From Zafaria ginkgonis (GTDB taxonomy: Bacteria > Actinomycetota > Actinomycetes > Actinomycetales > Micrococcaceae): a stretch of DNA of 64,000 nucleotides. The stretch covers positions 333,787 through 397,786 of the forward strand of contig NZ_BAABEO010000009.1 in assembly GCF_039540195.1 (NCBI RefSeq). Reading direction: 5' to 3'. Each line of letters begins with the position of its first letter. Position 1 is the stretch's first letter. The notes beneath the pieces are model-generated. The model made no database searches. It saw only the letters and a list, made by a program, of their open reading frames with translations, and was not told the origin of the DNA. Both the position numbers and the translations under genes were made by a program. Below are positions 15,412-23,476 of this stretch, in pieces.

Positions 15412-16823
15412 GCGACGCTCCTGACGATCTTGAGTACCTGGTCGCGGACGCGCGCCATGGTTTCGGGGTCCTTCGCCTCGCCGTTGTAGCGCAGGAAGGG
15501 CTCGGTGTTGGACGGGCGCAGGTTGAACCAGTAGGAGCCGTCGTTGGCGGCGACCGTGGTGCCGTCCATGGTTTCGATGCGCACGTCCTGGCCCAGGCAC
15601 GCGTCCAGGACGTGCTCGATCGCCTCGTCCTTGTTCACGACCTCGGAATTGATTTCCCCGGAGGCGAAGTACGGCTCGTATTCCGCGGCGAGGCTGCCCA
15701 GCGGCAGGTTCTGTTCGCCCAGCGCGGCCAGCACGTGCATGGCAGCGAGCATGCCGGTGTCCGCGTTGAAGAAGTCGCGGAAGTAGTAGTGCGCCGAATG
15801 CTCCCCGCCGAACACCGCGCCCTCGGCGGCCATGACGGCCTTGATGAAGGAGTGGCCCACGCGGGTGACGACGGCGCGGCCGCCCTCGCGCTCGACCAGC
15901 TCGGGGACCGAGCGGGAGGTGATGAGGTTGTGGATGACCACCGGCACGTCCTCGCCGGCGGCCCGGGCGCGGGCGATCTCCCGGCGCGCGACCAGCGCGG
16001 TGACCGCGGACGGGGAGACTGGCGCGCCGGTTTCGTCGATCACGAAGCAGCGGTCCGCGTCGCCGTCGAACGCCAGGCCGAGGTCCGCGCCGTGGGCGAC
16101 GACGGCGGCCTGCAGGTCGCGCAGGTTCTCCGGTTCCAGCGGGTTCGCCGGGTGGTTGGGGAAGGTGCCGTCCAGCTCGAAGTACAGCGGCACGATCTCC
16201 AGCGGCAGTCCGGGAAGCAGGGTGTCGCCGAGCACCGCCGGAGTGGTCAGCCCGGCCATGCCGTTGGCCGCGTCGACCACGACCTTCAGGGGGCGGATCC
16301 GGGACAGGTCCACGAGCGAACGCAGGTAGGCGGCGTAGCCGGCGAGCACGTCGGTGTGCTCGACCGTGCCCTCGGCCCCCTCCCGGGACACCGGCAGTCC
16401 CTCCTCCAGGTAGGACTGGGCCAGGTCGCGGATCTCGAACAGGCCGGTGTCCGAGGACACGGGGACGGCGCCGGCCTTGGCCATCTTCATGCCGTTGTAC
16501 TGGGCCGGGTTGTGGCTGGCGGTGAAGACCACGCCGGCCGCGCCGAGGGTGCCGCAGGCGTAGTACAGCTCGTCGGTGGAGATGAGGCCGAGCATGCGCA
16601 CGTTGGCCCCGCGGTAGGCAGCGCCGCGGGCGAAGGCCTCCGCGAAGGCGGGGGAGGAGGGGCGCATGTCCCCGCCAACCAGCACGGTGTCCCCGGCCAG
16701 GCCGAGCACGTCCACGAAGGCCGCGCCCACGGCCTCGACCGATTCGGCGGTGATGGTTTCGCCGACGATGCCGCGCACGTCGTAGGCCTTGAAGGAGAGG
16801 GAAAGATCGATTTGGTCCGTCAC
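15408..16823 (-). CDS. manB: Phosphomannomutase/phosphoglucomutase
   Basis: A 471-residue alpha-D-phosphohexomutase that interconverts hexose 6- and 1-phosphates, supplying GDP-mannose or glucose-1-phosphate. The active-site phosphoserine loop is VVFTASHNPAQYNGMK (about residue 107). The metal loop is DGDADRCF (about 247). The sugar-binding loop is GGEHSAHYYF and the phosphate loop near the C terminus is RPSNTEPFLRYNGE. The GTG start follows TAAGCT by 7 bases, fitting a leaderless transcript divergent from recQ. Mannose versus glucose preference cannot be decided here. Confidence 0.93.
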   Translation of the reverse strand: MTDQIDLSLSFKAYDVRGIVGETITAESVEAVGAAFVDVLGLAGDTVLVGGDMRPSSPAFAEAFARGAAYRGANVRMLGLISTDELYYACGTLGAAGVVFTASHNPAQYNGMKMAKAGAVPVSSDTGLFEIRDLAQSYLEEGLPVSREGAEGTVEHTDVLAGYAAYLRSLVDLSRIRPLKVVVDAANGMAGLTTPAVLGDTLLPGLPLEIVPLYFELDGTFPNHPANPLEPENLRDLQAAVVAHGADLGLAFDGDADRCFVIDETGAPVSPSAVTALVARREIARARAAGEDVPVVIHNLITSRSVPELVEREGGRAVVTRVGHSFIKAVMAAEGAVFGGEHSAHYYFRDFFNADTGMLAAMHVLAALGEQNLPLGSLAAEYEPYFASGEINSEVVNKDEAIEHVLDACLGQDVRIETMDGTTVAANDGSYWFNLRPSNTEPFLRYNGEAKDPETMARVRDQVLKIVRSVA

Positions 16824-16918
16824 GCCTATGAGCTTAGCCGGTGGCCAGCGCCGCGCGGGTTTTCCACAGCCGTGGCCGCGCGGGCCATCGCGTCGGGGGC
16901 GGCTGGAATACTGGGGTC

Positions 16919-19063
16919 ATGGGTGAAACGGCGATGGTAGGGCTGCGGGACGGACTGCGGGACGAGGCGACGGCGGTGCTGCGCCGGCTGGTGGGGCGCG
17001 AGGACGCGGTGTTCCACGACGGGCAGTTCGAGGCGATCGAGGCACTGGTCGACGGCGGCCGCCGCGCCCTGGTGGTGCAGCGCACCGGTTGGGGCAAGTC
17101 GGCGGTCTACTTCGTGGCGAGCCTGCTGCTGCGCGCCCGCGGAGCGGGCCCCACGCTGATCGTCAGCCCGCTGCTGGCCCTGATGCGGGACCAGGTCGCG
17201 GCCGCGGCCCGCGCCGGGGTGCGCGCGGAGGCGATCAACTCCGCGAACGCCCTGGAGTGGGGCGAGGTGACCGCCAAGCTGGACGCCGACCAGGTGGACG
17301 TGCTGCTGGTCTCTCCCGAACGGCTGAACAACCCGGTGTTCCGCGACCAGCAGCTGCCGGAGCTGGTCCGCCGGATGGGCCTGCTGGTGATCGACGAGGC
17401 GCACTGCATCTCCGACTGGGGCCACGACTTCCGGCCGGACTACCGCCGGATCAAGGACCTGATCTCTGCGCTCCCGCCCAGCGTGCCCGTGCTGGCCACC
17501 ACCGCGACCGCGAACGAGCGGGTGGTCCACGACGTCCAGGAGCAGCTCGCCGTCGGCGGAGCGGACGTCTTCACCCTGCGCGGACCGCTGGCGCGCAAGT
17601 CGCTGCGCCTGGGCGTGCTGCGCCTGCCGAGCCCGCGCTCCCAGCTGGCGTGGCTGCTCACGCACCTGGAGGACTTCCATGGCAGCGGCATCATCTACAC
17701 CCTTACGGTGTCCGCCGCCGAGGACATCACGCGGCTGCTGCGCGAGGCCGGGCACAACGTGCTCGCCTACAGCGGCCGCACCGACACCGAGGAACGCGCC
17801 CGCGCCGAGCAGGCGCTCAAGGACAACCAGGTCAAGGCGCTGGTGGCCACCAGCGCGCTGGGCATGGGGTTCGACAAGCCGGACCTGGGCTTCGTGGTGC
17901 ACGTCGGGGCTCCCAGCTCCCCGGTGGCCTACTACCAGCAGGTCGGCCGCGCCGGCCGCGGCACCGACAACGCCGACGTCCTGCTGCTGCCCGGGCCCGA
18001 GGACCGGGAAATCTGGCGCTACTTCGCCACCGCCTCCATGCCCGACGAACAGCGTGCGCACGCGGTGCTGGCCGAGTTGGAGGCCGCCGGCGGGGCCCTC
18101 TCCGCGCCGGCCCTGGAGGCCCGGGTCAACCTGCGCCGCACCCCGCTGGAACTGCTGCTGAAGGTCCTGGCCGTCGACGGCGCCGTGCAGCGGGTCCAGG
18201 GAGGCTGGGCGCGCACCGGCCAGCCCTGGTTCTACGATGCCGAACGCTACAGCCGGGTCGCGGCGGCCCGGCTCGCGGAGCAGAACTCGATGCTGGAATA
18301 CGAGTTCACCTCCGGCTGCCGGATGGAGTTCCTGGCCCGGGAGCTGGACGATCCCGACGCCGCCCCGTGCGGACGGTGCGACAACTGCGCCGGCCCCTGG
18401 TTCGGCGACGCGATCGACGCCGAGGCCCGGGACAGCGCCCAGACCGCCCTCGGCCGGGTCGGGGTGGAACTCGAGCCGCGGCTGATGTGGCCCGGGGGCA
18501 TGGACCGGCTGGGGGTGCCGGTGAAGGGCAAACTCAAGCCGGGGGAGCAGGCGCTTCCCGGACGCGCGCTGGCCCGCCTCACCGACCTGGGGTGGGGCGG
18601 ACGGCTGCGCACCCTGCTCTCTTCGTCCGGGGAGGGCGGGGAGGACCGGCCCATCGAGGACGCCATGCTGCAGGCGTGCGTGCAGGTGCTCGCCCAGTGG
18701 GGCTGGGCCGAGCGCCCCGTCGCCGTCGTCAGCCTGCCCTCCCGGCGGCATCCGGCGCTGGTGGGATCCTTCGCCCAGGGGATCGCCCGCGTCGGCAGGC
18801 TGCCCTACCTTGGCGAACTTGAGTACAAGCAGGGCGGCCCGCGCGGCGATTCCGGTGGCAACAGCGCGTTCCGCCTCGCGGCCGTGTGGGACCAGTTTGC
18901 GGTGCCGCCGGCGATGGCCGAGCAGTTTGCAGCGGCGCCCGGCCCGGTGCTGCTGCTCGACGACCTCGCGGACAGCCGGTGGACCATCACCGAGGCCGCC
19001 CGGGTCCTGCGCGCCGCCGGGGCCCCGGCGGTGCTGCCGTTCGTGCTGGCCATCGCGGCCTGA
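16919..19063 (+). CDS. recQ: RecQ-family ATP-dependent DNA helicase with C-terminal phosphoribosyltransferase-like domain
   Basis: A 714-residue superfamily-2 DNA helicase. It has Walker A QRTGWGKSAVYF (about residue 56), DEAHCISDWGHDFRPDY (motif II, about 159-175), TATAN (motif III) and the motif V/VI region ALGMGFDKPDLGFVVH...YYQQVGRAGRG. A four-Cys zinc site (GCR...APCGRCDNC) lies near residue 490. The C-terminal part has VLLLDDLADSRWTITEAA, which resembles a PRPP-binding loop of phosphoribosyltransferases. RecQ proteins with this extra domain occur in actinobacteria. The ATG at 16919 is chosen because the upstream in-frame codons lie in the promoter shared with manB. It acts in recombination and fork repair. 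Confidence 0.92.
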   Translation: MGETAMVGLRDGLRDEATAVLRRLVGREDAVFHDGQFEAIEALVDGGRRALVVQRTGWGKSAVYFVASLLLRARGAGPTLIVSPLLALMRDQVAAAARAGVRAEAINSANALEWGEVTAKLDADQVDVLLVSPERLNNPVFRDQQLPELVRRMGLLVIDEAHCISDWGHDFRPDYRRIKDLISALPPSVPVLATTATANERVVHDVQEQLAVGGADVFTLRGPLARKSLRLGVLRLPSPRSQLAWLLTHLEDFHGSGIIYTLTVSAAEDITRLLREAGHNVLAYSGRTDTEERARAEQALKDNQVKALVATSALGMGFDKPDLGFVVHVGAPSSPVAYYQQVGRAGRGTDNADVLLLPGPEDREIWRYFATASMPDEQRAHAVLAELEAAGGALSAPALEARVNLRRTPLELLLKVLAVDGAVQRVQGGWARTGQPWFYDAERYSRVAAARLAEQNSMLEYEFTSGCRMEFLARELDDPDAAPCGRCDNCAGPWFGDAIDAEARDSAQTALGRVGVELEPRLMWPGGMDRLGVPVKGKLKPGEQALPGRALARLTDLGWGGRLRTLLSSSGEGGEDRPIEDAMLQACVQVLAQWGWAERPVAVVSLPSRRHPALVGSFAQGIARVGRLPYLGELEYKQGGPRGDSGGNSAFRLAAVWDQFAVPPAMAEQFAAAPGPVLLLDDLADSRWTITEAARVLRAAGAPAVLPFVLAIAA

Positions 19064-19133
19064 GCGGTACGGAGGCGGAATCTCGGCGCGGCCGCAGGAT
19101 TCGGGCGGCGATGCGGGATCCGGGCGAACGGAC

Positions 19134-19211
19134 AGGACCGTGCGGAGAGGAATGTACCGAGAGGACCGTGCGGAGAGGAACGTACCGAGAGCACCGCGCG
19201 GAGAGAGCAGG
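19134..19211. repeat. 28-base tandem repeat between recQ and the membrane-anchored repeat protein
   Basis: Unit 1 is 19134-19161 and unit 2 is 19162-19189; they differ at one base (aatGTACC versus aacGTACC). A diverged partial third unit covers 19190-19211. Each unit contains GGACCGTGCGGAGAGG. The array lies in the upstream region of the gene at 19257 and could hold repeated regulator sites. Confidence 0.85.
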
Positions 19212-19256
19212 TTCCTAGCGATCCCCCTCTCCTCAACGACCCCTAAACTAGGCACC

Positions 19257-20309
19257 ATGGAAATCCTGTTCTGGGTGCTGGTTCCGCTGCTTGTCCTCAC
19301 GCTGGGCTGGTGGTGGCTGTCGCGGGTGCGGACGAAGAACTCGGCGGAGGTTGCCGCGGCAGTGGGGCCGGAGGCCGCGATCGCCGCCTCGGCGCTGCTG
19401 AACGCCGAAACCCACCGCGCCGTGTACCGGCACCTGGGGCAGGACAACTTCCTCGGCGCCGTCCAGGAGTTCCGCAACGCCACGGGGCTGGGCGTGAAGC
19501 AGTCCATCGTGGCCGTGCGCAGCCTCCAGCAGCATCCGCAGGTCTTCCGCGACAGGGCAGTGCAGGAAGCGGCAGCACGGGAATCGGCTGCGCCGGAATC
19601 GACAGCGAATGATGCGGCGGGACTTGATTTGGCCAAGCCCGAACCGGGCAGCCACGAACCGGCGGGACCTGCACCCGCCGGACCGGCCGTGCCGGCCGCG
19701 GAAGACCCGTCCGGGGCGCCCGCCCCCGAGCAGCCGGTTCCGGCGGCCCCCGCCGTGCCGGCCGGGCCGGCGGTTCCGGCCTCGGCCCCGCAGAGCGCCG
19801 CCGTGCCCGATCCGTTGGAGGATGCGCTGACCATTCCGGACGACTGGGCCGAGCGCTTCGGCAGCGCCGCCGGACGCACCACCACCTCGTTCAAGATCAC
19901 CGCCGAAACCGCCGGAGTCACCCGCGAATTCTCCAGCGAAGACCTGCCCCCGGCCGAGCACGACCAGTTCCTGTCGCTGATGCGCGACCGCGACCTCGGT
20001 GGCGCCGCTGCCCTCTTCGCCAAGCATTCCGGGCTGGACGAGGAGTCGATCCGCCAGCTGCTCGAGTCCGCGCCCGCCGAGGGCCTCGGCGGTGACGGGG
20101 AAATCGCCGAGGTCACCTTCGAGGGCGAGGGGCCGGACGGGCGGATCAGCTTCAGTGCCGCCGACCTGCCCGACGCCGAGCGCCGGCTCTTCCTGGAGCA
20201 CCTGGGCTCCGGCCGCATCGACGAGGCCGCCCGGATCGTCAGCGAGCGCACCGGCCTGCCCCACGAAGCCGTCCGCCGGATCCTCTCCGCCTTCGGCAAC
20301 CAGGCCTAG
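19257..20309 (+). CDS. Membrane-anchored protein with three related helical modules
   Basis: A 350-residue protein with one N-terminal membrane segment (residues 3-22) and the rest soluble. Three similar modules of about 40 residues are separated by low complexity. Module 1 (about 52-85) contains FLGAVQEFRNATGLGVKQSI, much like the L7/L12 C-terminal helix-turn-helix. Module 2 (about 225-265) contains AAALFAKHSGLDEESIRQLL. Module 3 (about 305-345) contains EAARIVSERTGLPHEAVRRIL. Modules 2 and 3 are each preceded by a DLPPAE/DLPDAE strand segment. Residues 100-190 are an Ala/Pro-rich linker. There is no ribosome site; TAAACT lies 7 bases before the ATG, so it is probably leaderless. The function is unknown. 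Confidence 0.82.
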   Translation: MEILFWVLVPLLVLTLGWWWLSRVRTKNSAEVAAAVGPEAAIAASALLNAETHRAVYRHLGQDNFLGAVQEFRNATGLGVKQSIVAVRSLQQHPQVFRDRAVQEAAARESAAPESTANDAAGLDLAKPEPGSHEPAGPAPAGPAVPAAEDPSGAPAPEQPVPAAPAVPAGPAVPASAPQSAAVPDPLEDALTIPDDWAERFGSAAGRTTTSFKITAETAGVTREFSSEDLPPAEHDQFLSLMRDRDLGGAAALFAKHSGLDEESIRQLLESAPAEGLGGDGEIAEVTFEGEGPDGRISFSAADLPDAERRLFLEHLGSGRIDEAARIVSERTGLPHEAVRRILSAFGNQA

Positions 20310-20383
20310 CCTTCGGCGGCCGGGTACGGAGGGTTCGCATCCCTCGGTACCCGGAACCGGGAACGCTGGGCCCGAAAAACACG

Positions 20384-20409
20384 AAAACCCCCGGTTTCCC
20401 GGGGGTTTT
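20384..20409 (-). terminator. Terminator of tRNA-Ser(GCT)
   Basis: The arms AAAACCCCCGG (20384-20394) and CCGGGGGTTTT (20399-20409) pair perfectly around TTTC. Read leftward the hairpin ends in a U-run and begins 5 bases after the tRNA. It can also act for the convergent upstream gene. Confidence 0.85.
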
Positions 20410-20414
20410 CAGCG

Positions 20415-20503
20415 CGGACACGGGGGGATTTGAACCCCCGGTCGAGTTTAACCCCGACCCTTCATTAGCAGTGAAGTCCATTCGGCCGCTCTGGCACGTG
20501 TCC
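20415..20503 (-). tRNA. tRNA-Ser (anticodon GCT)
   Basis: An 89-base class II tRNA with long variable arm. The acceptor GGACACG pairs with CGTGTCC. The anticodon stem CTTCA/TGAAG surrounds loop CTGCTAA (GCT, reading AGC/AGU). The discriminator is G, as needed by seryl-tRNA synthetase. CCA is not encoded. Confidence 0.97.
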
Positions 20504-20564
20504 TTTGCCGTTTCCAGCCCTCCAAGACTACCGAACGCAGGCGCCGCTTTCAAAAACGGCGCCG

Positions 20565-22685
20565 CTATCGGCGCGCCGCACCCACCGTCCGCCACAGGAA
20601 CCCGTAGCTGGTCGCCAGCATCCGCGCGCTCTGCCGGTTGTCGGAGGCCCCGGCGTGCCCGCCGTCGAGCGCCTCGTGGTACCAGACGTCGGGCACCCCG
20701 GCGTCGATCAGCTTCGCGGCCATCTTGCGGGCCTGCTCCGGCCCCACCCGGTCGTCGCTGGTCGCGGTCCAGATCAACGTGGCCGGATAGGCGGAACCCT
20801 CGGCCAGCGGCTCGTCGTCGAAGCGGTGGTAGGGGGAAAAGGTGCGCAGGAACTCCCAGTCCCCGGGCACCTCCGGGTCCCCGTACTCGGCGATCCACGA
20901 ATGCCCGGCGCCGAGGCGGGTGTACCGGCGCATGTCCAGCAGCGGCACGCCGCAGGAGATCGCGCCGAACAGCTCCGGGTACCCGGTGAACATGTTCCCC
21001 ACTAGCAGGCCGCCGTTGCTGCGCCCCGTCGCGGCCAGCCGCTCCGGAACCGTCACCCCGCGCGCCACGAGGTCCCGGGCGACCGCCGCGAAGTCCTCGT
21101 AGGCTCGGTGGCGCGCCTCGCGCAGCGCGGCGCGGTGCCAGCGCGGGCCGTACTCGCCGCCGCCGCGGATGTTCGCCACCACGTACACGCCGCCGCGCCC
21201 GTCGGGGGTCCGCCGTTCCAGCCACGCGCGGCCCACCGCCCCCGAGTAGGACGGCGTCAGGGAGGTCTGGAAGCCGCCGTACCCGTTCATCAGCACCGGG
21301 TTGGCCCCGTCCAGCGCCATGCCGCGCGGGGCGACCTGGAAGTAGGGGATGCGGGTGCCGTCGTCGCTGGTCGCGAAGTGCTGCTCGACGGCGTACCCCT
21401 CCGCGGCGAAGAACCCGGCAGCGCGCTTGACCGGTGCGGGGGGACCGGCGTCGACGGTTCCGCGCGCCAGCGTGGTCGGAGTGAGGAACCCGGTCAGGGT
21501 CAGCCAGTAGTCGTTGGCGGTCCCGGGATCCTCGTCGTCGACGGCGGCGACCTCGAAGGTGTGCAGTTCGGCGCCGACCTCCAGCGGGCGCACGGCCCAC
21601 CCGTGGGCCGGATCCGCGACCAAGACCTGGGAGGAGACGTCATGCAGCACGTTCAGCAGCAGGTGGTCGCGCGTGAAGTCGTAGGACTCCAGCGAGGAGG
21701 ACTCGTCCGGAACGAAGACCTCGGTGACCGTGCGGTCCCCGGCCAGGAACGCCTCAAGCGGGGCGACGGCCAGCGTGCCCGGTGCCAGCGTCCGTCCGTC
21801 GACCTCCCACGGGGTCTGGGGGCTCAGCAGCAGCCATTGGCGGTGCAGGCCCACCTGCACGTCGGTGGGCACCTCGATGGGACGCCACCGGTCGGATCCC
21901 AGCACGCTGGTGCGCGAGTTGTGGAAGTCGATGACATCCACGGCGACGGTTCGCTCGAAGCCCGGCCGCGCATCGCGCGAGACCACCGCCAGCACGTGGG
22001 ATTCGTCCACCGCGAACACCTCCGGGGCGTGCGCCGGATCCTGTCCCCGCTCCACGCGCCTGACCGTGCGGGCATAGGAGGAGCGGGTCAGCGAGCCGGG
22101 GCCGAAGTCCGTCGCCACGTACAGCGCGTCCGGGCCGTCCCAGGAAACCCGGGTCTTCGCGGCGGGAAGCCGGAACCCGCGGTCGTCCGGGGCCACCCAG
22201 TCCCGCGAGTCGAGGCCGAACTCGCGCACCTCCACCGCGTCCCCGCCGTCCGGGGAGAGCATCACCAGGGCGCGGCGGTAGGGCTCGCCGGCCGGCGGCC
22301 GCAGCATCCGGGTGCCGGCGAACACCCACTCGACGCCTTCGGCGGCGGCGAGCGCGTCGACGTCCAGCAGCACCTCCCAGGCGGGCCGGTCGGTGCGGTA
22401 CTGCTCCCAGGTGGTGCGCCGCCACAGCCCCTTGGGATGTTCGGCGTCGCGCCAGAAGTTGTAGTAGTGGTCTCCGCGCTTGGTGACCGCCGGGATCCGC
22501 TCCCCGGAATCGAGCACCTCCAGCAGCGAGGCCTCCAGGGCGCGGTGGGAGTCGTCGAAGAGCATTTCCTCGGTCTGCGCGTTGCGGGTCCTTACCCAGT
22601 CCAGGGCGCGTTCGCCGCGGGTGTCTTCCAGCCACAGGTACGGGTCGTGGGCCGGGCCCTGGGCCGGGCCAACGGGTGTGCTCAT
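20565..22685 (-). CDS. Prolyl oligopeptidase family serine peptidase
   Basis: A 706-residue S9 peptidase. An N-terminal seven-bladed propeller domain (about residues 70-420) is followed by an alpha/beta-hydrolase domain. The nucleophile is in GRSNGGLLVGN (Ser about 557), preceded by NIRGGGEYGPRWH. The acid is in TSDDRVGP and the His in LDGGHAGASDN. No signal peptide is visible, so it is cytoplasmic and should cleave short proline-containing peptides. Its ATG overlaps the stop of the upstream RsbW-like gene (ATGA), making it the last cistron of a partner-switching operon, an unusual association. Confidence 0.93.
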   Translation of the reverse strand: MSTPVGPAQGPAHDPYLWLEDTRGERALDWVRTRNAQTEEMLFDDSHRALEASLLEVLDSGERIPAVTKRGDHYYNFWRDAEHPKGLWRRTTWEQYRTDRPAWEVLLDVDALAAAEGVEWVFAGTRMLRPPAGEPYRRALVMLSPDGGDAVEVREFGLDSRDWVAPDDRGFRLPAAKTRVSWDGPDALYVATDFGPGSLTRSSYARTVRRVERGQDPAHAPEVFAVDESHVLAVVSRDARPGFERTVAVDVIDFHNSRTSVLGSDRWRPIEVPTDVQVGLHRQWLLLSPQTPWEVDGRTLAPGTLAVAPLEAFLAGDRTVTEVFVPDESSSLESYDFTRDHLLLNVLHDVSSQVLVADPAHGWAVRPLEVGAELHTFEVAAVDDEDPGTANDYWLTLTGFLTPTTLARGTVDAGPPAPVKRAAGFFAAEGYAVEQHFATSDDGTRIPYFQVAPRGMALDGANPVLMNGYGGFQTSLTPSYSGAVGRAWLERRTPDGRGGVYVVANIRGGGEYGPRWHRAALREARHRAYEDFAAVARDLVARGVTVPERLAATGRSNGGLLVGNMFTGYPELFGAISCGVPLLDMRRYTRLGAGHSWIAEYGDPEVPGDWEFLRTFSPYHRFDDEPLAEGSAYPATLIWTATSDDRVGPEQARKMAAKLIDAGVPDVWYHEALDGGHAGASDNRQSARMLATSYGFLWRTVGAARR

Positions 22686-23113
22686 GCGTGCCTCCTGCGC
22701 AGTGTCCAGATGTTGCCCCCCTCCGTGGGGGAGTAGGCCAGCGTTTCCACCAATGAACGGACCATGGCCAGGCCGCGCCCCGATTCGGCCTCCGCGGCCG
22801 GGTTGGCCGCGTCCGCCGCGCGCAGGTGGGGGATGTCCGCGTGCACGGCGCCGAACTCGTGGACGCGGGCCTCGAGGAAGGACGCGTCCACGCTCAGTTC
22901 CACGGCCACTTCGAGGCGCTGGCCCGGGCCGGGCCGGGCATGGCGCACGACGTTGCCGACGATCTCCACCAGCGCGGTCTCGAAGCGGGCCCGTTCCCGC
23001 GGCGGCACAGCGGGGTGCGCTTCCCACAGCCGGTCCAGCCGTTCGTGGCACCGGTTGACGGCCTCGCAGTCCGCCGGGGTGCGGCAGGAGGTGAGTGGAT
23101 CCAGGCTACACAC
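22682..23113 (-). CDS. RsbW-like anti-sigma factor / serine-protein kinase
   Basis: A 143-residue HATPase_c protein of the RsbW/SpoIIAB type. The N-box is FETALVEIVGNVVRHA and the G-box is ESGRGLAMVRSLVETL near the C terminus. Such kinases bind a sigma factor or other target and phosphorylate the STAS antagonist. The GTG start at 23113 slightly overlaps the end of the STAS gene. It sits between the STAS protein and the prolyl oligopeptidase. No sigma factor gene is adjacent, so its target is unknown. Confidence 0.88.
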   Translation of the reverse strand: MCSLDPLTSCRTPADCEAVNRCHERLDRLWEAHPAVPPRERARFETALVEIVGNVVRHARPGPGQRLEVAVELSVDASFLEARVHEFGAVHADIPHLRAADAANPAAEAESGRGLAMVRSLVETLAYSPTEGGNIWTLRRRHA

Positions 23114-23438
23114 CGTCGTAGGCCGTTTCCACCGAGGGATAGGGGGTGAAGATGCGGTCCATGTTGGTCAGCTCCAGCACCATCCGGACCTGCTCCTGGA
23201 CGTTGGCGATGCGCAGGTCGCCGCCGGTCCCGCGGGCGGTCTTCAGGCACCCCACCAGGGCCCCCAGCCCGGAGGAATCCATGAACTCGGTCCCCGCGAG
23301 GTTGACCACGATCCGCGCCCCGCCGGGGGCCGCGATCTCGGCGACCACCCGGCGCAGTTCGGGTGCCGAGGCCATGTTCAGCTTGCCCGCCGTGGCGATC
23401 TCGACGAGGTCACCGCGCGTTGATGTTGTGAACTGCAC
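23106..23438 (-). CDS. STAS-domain anti-sigma factor antagonist
   Basis: A 110-residue single STAS domain, RsbV/SpoIIAA-like. The phosphorylatable Ser lies in GTEFMDSSGLGALVG (about residue 55). In the usual scheme the unphosphorylated form captures the RsbW-like kinase and releases its target. The GTG at 23438 is preceded by a strong GGAAGGAAG ribosome site. It lies 38 bases after the phosphatase gene, which should dephosphorylate it. Confidence 0.92.
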   Translation of the reverse strand: MQFTTSTRGDLVEIATAGKLNMASAPELRRVVAEIAAPGGARIVVNLAGTEFMDSSGLGALVGCLKTARGTGGDLRIANVQEQVRMVLELTNMDRIFTPYPSVETAYDGV

Positions 23439-23476
23439 TGTTCTTCCTTCCACTGTCCAAGTCCTGGCCCCTGCCG

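Noticed and set aside
16826..20299. A 1157-codon open frame on the minus strand
   Set aside because: It lies antisense to recQ and the repeat protein and arises from high GC at third codon positions. Its translation is low-complexity Arg/Gly/Gln without domains.
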